Shown here piece after piece: positions 33,870 to 36,192 of a stretch of 36,192 nt of DNA; position 1 is the stretch's first letter; each line of letters opens with the position of its first letter. A model generated the notes under the pieces. It was not told where the DNA came from. It made no database searches and worked only from the letters and a program-made list of their open reading frames with translations. Where the stretch lies: positions 1-36,192 of the forward strand of contig SUZE01000021.1 in NCBI GenBank assembly GCA_015060075.1, given 5' to 3'. The translations under genes and the position numbers were made by a program. Origin of the DNA: Rikenellaceae bacterium. GTDB taxonomy: Bacteria > Bacteroidota > Bacteroidia > Bacteroidales > Rikenellaceae.

Positions 33870-36192
33870 AAATCTTCGTTTTCGGTGCGCCTTGAATGCC
33901 GAGCGAATCCTTCTCGCGCTGGGTAAGAATCAAATCCTTATCCTCGGCGCCGAGGGTGCGGTAGTACTCGTTTATGCCATAGACCACATCCTCACGATTG
34001 TAGTAGGCTGCGAGGTAGTAGAGGCGCGAAAGTTCATCGAGGCGGTCATACATAATATCTGCTACCAAGTCGCCTTGCACACCATCGAACTGCAAGTAAT
34101 ACTCGATATAGTCGATAAGATTGTCGCCATACGCCAACAGCAACGCATCGCCCTTCTCGTTCAAGCCGAGGTCGTAGTAGCACTCAATAAATGGGAAAGT
34201 GTTGGCCTCCGTAAATCGAATTTGCTCTATCGGCAATACCTCCAAACCTCTGTCGAGTAACTCCTCGGCACGCTTGGCGTTGCCCTGCTTGATATACTCA
34301 CGAGCAACACGCGCAAACGCCTCCCTTGCACGAGATACCGAGAGGTTGTACTGCGTGAAGTAATCGACATAGACACGCTTATCGGCGAGGTTGCCGTAAC
34401 GCATCGTATTCATCAACTTATCGTAGGCGTAGTCAGCGTCTATACGACCAATGCTCCACGAATCTTTGTACGGAGTAAGAATTGGCACAAAACGGTATGC
34501 GTAGCCGTCAAACTGCAAGTAGTCGAGTAAACCGAACTTCTGCAAGACATAGACCTGCGTGAAGTATATCGGGCGTTTCCAGTCGAAGTGTGTCAGCATA
34601 TCGAGCAACATCAACTCCGAGCGCGAGAGCGAAGAGGCGTTGATATTGATATAGACGGTATCGACCATCAAATCTCTATCCTTCTCCGCCACAATGCCCG
34701 AAGCGATAGCCGCATCTTTGTCCACCGGCAGAGCGATACGCTTTGTCGGGATATAGTCGGCAGGCTCGCCATAGCCGAGGTCCATCTTTGTACGGCGGTC
34801 ATCGCTGCGCACAAACTCCATAACCTGCTTGGCATCGACCACACGGTCAATCTGCGAATTTACAGGAATCCAATCGTTTACGAAGGTATATTTGTGGCTT
34901 GGCAACGAGAATGGAATACCCTCGGCATCGTTAGCCTTACACTTCATCTCATCGACATACCACTCGCCATCAAGGTAGCTCGAATTCATTATGCGGACAT
35001 CGGGGCGCACGCCATCAACCTCCTGATTAAACCACAACGGGAAGGTGTCGTTATCGCCATAGTTTACGATTATCGGACTTACACCCTCCTTCTCAACAAT
35101 CGAGGAGAGGTAGTTGTAACCCATATCACGAGCAAATGTGCGGTGCGAACGGTCGTGGTCGTCACAATTCTCTGCGCAGAGAATACCGGGCACTGCCATT
35201 GCCAATACAGTAGCCGTAGCAGCGGCTGCTTTGTGGTGCTTCTTTAACGCCTTTGTCAAGAGGTCGTAGAGAGCCAATACACCCAAGCCTATCCACATCG
35301 AGAAGGCGTAGAACGAGCCGGCATATACATAGTCGCGCTCACGCACCTCACCCGGCGAGGAGTTGAAATATACGACCAGCGCAATACCCATCATCACAAA
35401 CAACCACATCACAACGGTAAAGTTGCGAGGGTCACGGTTGAGTTGATATATCAAACCGATAATGCCCAACAAGAACGGCAACAGATAGTAGGTATTTCTC
35501 GCCTTGTTGTTCTCCATTTCGCGTGGGAGATTGGTCTGCGGACCGAGATATGCCGAGTCTATCGCCTTGATACCCGTAAGCCAATTACCGTTGGTAATCG
35601 TTACCGCATCTGCTTGAATATCGTCTTGGCGACCAACGAAGTTCCAGAGGAAGTAACGCCAATACATATAATTGAGCTGATAGGAGAAGAAGAAGTTCAG
35701 ATTCTCCAAGAATGTAGGCTCAACAATTGTGCGGGAGTATTCGCCATCGTGATAAGTAACTTTGCGACCAAAGTCCAACACCTCGGCACGCTGAGGGCGA
35801 CCATCTTTACCATAGATGATATCTCCGTTTTCGTTGCGCACAAAGTCCATCTTTGTACGATATGCCGCCCAAGGCTTGTAGTCCTGCTCCTTCTTCATGT
35901 AGTTCCACATGCGAGGGAAGAGGTGCATAAACTTGTCGGGATAGACATAGTCATCAACCGTAGTGCGCTTCTCGTACTGCTTCTTCTCAGAGTTGTAGTG
36001 GTAAAACTCCTTCTCGGTGTAGCTCTCCACAGGTGCAGCATACGATGCACCATACAACAATGGGCGATTACCGTATTGGTCGCGGTTGAGCATCGACAAC
36101 AACGCAGTAGGGTTGTCGGGGTTGTTCGAGTTCATAGGCGGATTTACCGCTGCACGAATCGTTACCGAGGCGTACGAGGAGAAGCCGAGCAT
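33868..36192 (-). CDS. DUF2723 membrane protein (GT117-like), C-terminal part; N-terminus outside window
   Basis: The gene enters from the right edge; 774 residues are visible, and family members are about 1000-1150 aa, so several hundred N-terminal residues are missing. The visible part has four or five membrane helices ([50 protein letters not shown], then [14 protein letters not shown]), followed by a large non-membrane C-terminal domain. Family blocks are [16 protein letters not shown] and [27 protein letters not shown]2723 proteins resemble O-mannosyltransferases (TMEM260-like, GT117) and are thought to glycosylate exported proteins in Bacteroidota; the exact reaction is inferred. The last 150 residues look helical and TPR-like. 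No start can be assigned. Confidence 0.9.
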   Translation of the reverse strand: MLGFSSYASVTIRAAVNPPMNSNNPDNPTALLSMLNRDQYGNRPLLYGASYAAPVESYTEKEFYHYNSEKKQYEKRTTVDDYVYPDKFMHLFPRMWNYMKKEQDYKPWAAYRTKMDFVRNENGDIIYGKDGRPQRAEVLDFGRKVTYHDGEYSRTIVEPTFLENLNFFFSYQLNYMYWRYFLWNFVGRQDDIQADAVTITNGNWLTGIKAIDSAYLGPQTNLPREMENNKARNTYYLLPFLLGIIGLIYQLNRDPRNFTVVMWLFVMMGIALVVYFNSSPGEVRERDYVYAGSFYAFSMWIGLGVLALYDLLTKALKKHHKAAAATATVLAMAVPGILCAENCDDHDRSHRTFARDMGYNYLSSIVEKEGVSPIIVNYGDNDTFPLWFNQEVDGVRPDVRIMNSSYLDGEWYVDEMKCKANDAEGIPFSLPSHKYTFVNDWIPVNSQIDRVVDAKQVMEFVRSDDRRTKMDLGYGEPADYIPTKRIALPVDKDAAIASGIVAEKDRDLMVDTVYININASSLSRSELMLLDMLTHFDWKRPIYFTQVYVLQKFGLLDYLQFDGYAYRFVPILTPYKDSWSIGRIDADYAYDKLMNTMRYGNLADKRVYVDYFTQYNLSVSRAREAFARVAREYIKQGNAKRAEELLDRGLEVLPIEQIRFTEANTFPFIECYYDLGLNEKGDALLLAYGDNLIDYIEYYLQFDGVQGDLVADIMYDRLDELSRLYYLAAYYNREDVVYGINEYYRTLGAEDKDLILTQREKDSLGIQGAPKTKI

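Overview
The window is chromosomal DNA from a member of the Bacteroidota, most likely the order Bacteroidales (an Alistipes/Rikenellaceae-like gut commensal is plausible, but the species cannot be fixed from this sequence). The evidence is the Bacteroidota promoter grammar (TTG, 18-20 bp, TAnnTTTG) in front of many units, weak or absent Shine-Dalgarno sites, SPII lipoproteins with fimbrillin-like modules, a GH127-type hydrolase, a DUF2723 membrane protein, a DUF3127 protein and a eukaryote-like long IleRS. There is no transposase, phage gene or CRISPR array.

Layout. Bases 1-383 hold no gene in the window but carry an outward promoter, a C-tract palindrome, a 174-bp MITE-like inverted-repeat element and a terminator. 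From 384 to 7558 (minus strand) lie a Na+/Ca2+ exchanger-family transporter, a DUF3127 protein with an SSB-like acidic tail, and two tandem paralogous secreted metallophosphoesterases with beta-helix repeats. Rightward from 7667 come lnt and folC, then a leftward tRNA-Leu(GAG) and ileS. After a repeat-rich gap (14311-14650) come a GNAT-like protein, gcvT and a GT4 glycosyltransferase, then tRNA(CAT) and a secreted GH127-like hydrolase. Leftward genes follow: a TGS-uridine-kinase-like nucleoside kinase and a third metallophosphoesterase, this one a lipoprotein. gcvP is divergent from it. The last third has a small orphan ORF, a strongly self-complementary intergenic segment (candidate 6S-like RNA), a SlyD-type isomerase with a Cys/His-rich tail, a three-gene lipoprotein operon, cysS and the C-terminal part of a DUF2723 protein.

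How the genes relate. Most are housekeeping: translation (ileS, cysS, two tRNAs), one-carbon metabolism (folC, gcvT, gcvP) and lipoprotein maturation (lnt). The accessory content is envelope-oriented: three metallophosphoesterases of one family with two different N-terminal display modules, a glycan hydrolase, and three co-transcribed lipoproteins that seem to share a repeated beta-rich module.

The least explained material is between genes: (i) a 203-nt rod-shaped inverted repeat at 28284-28486 behind its own minus-strand promoter; (ii) degenerate 7-bp periodic arrays in at least six intergenic gaps; (iii) an array at 14441-14537 in which a constant CCCCATAAAG box alternates with spacers that differ in sequence, two of them perfect hairpins; (iv) the MITE-like element; (v) two C9-10 palindromes, each inside a transcript leader.
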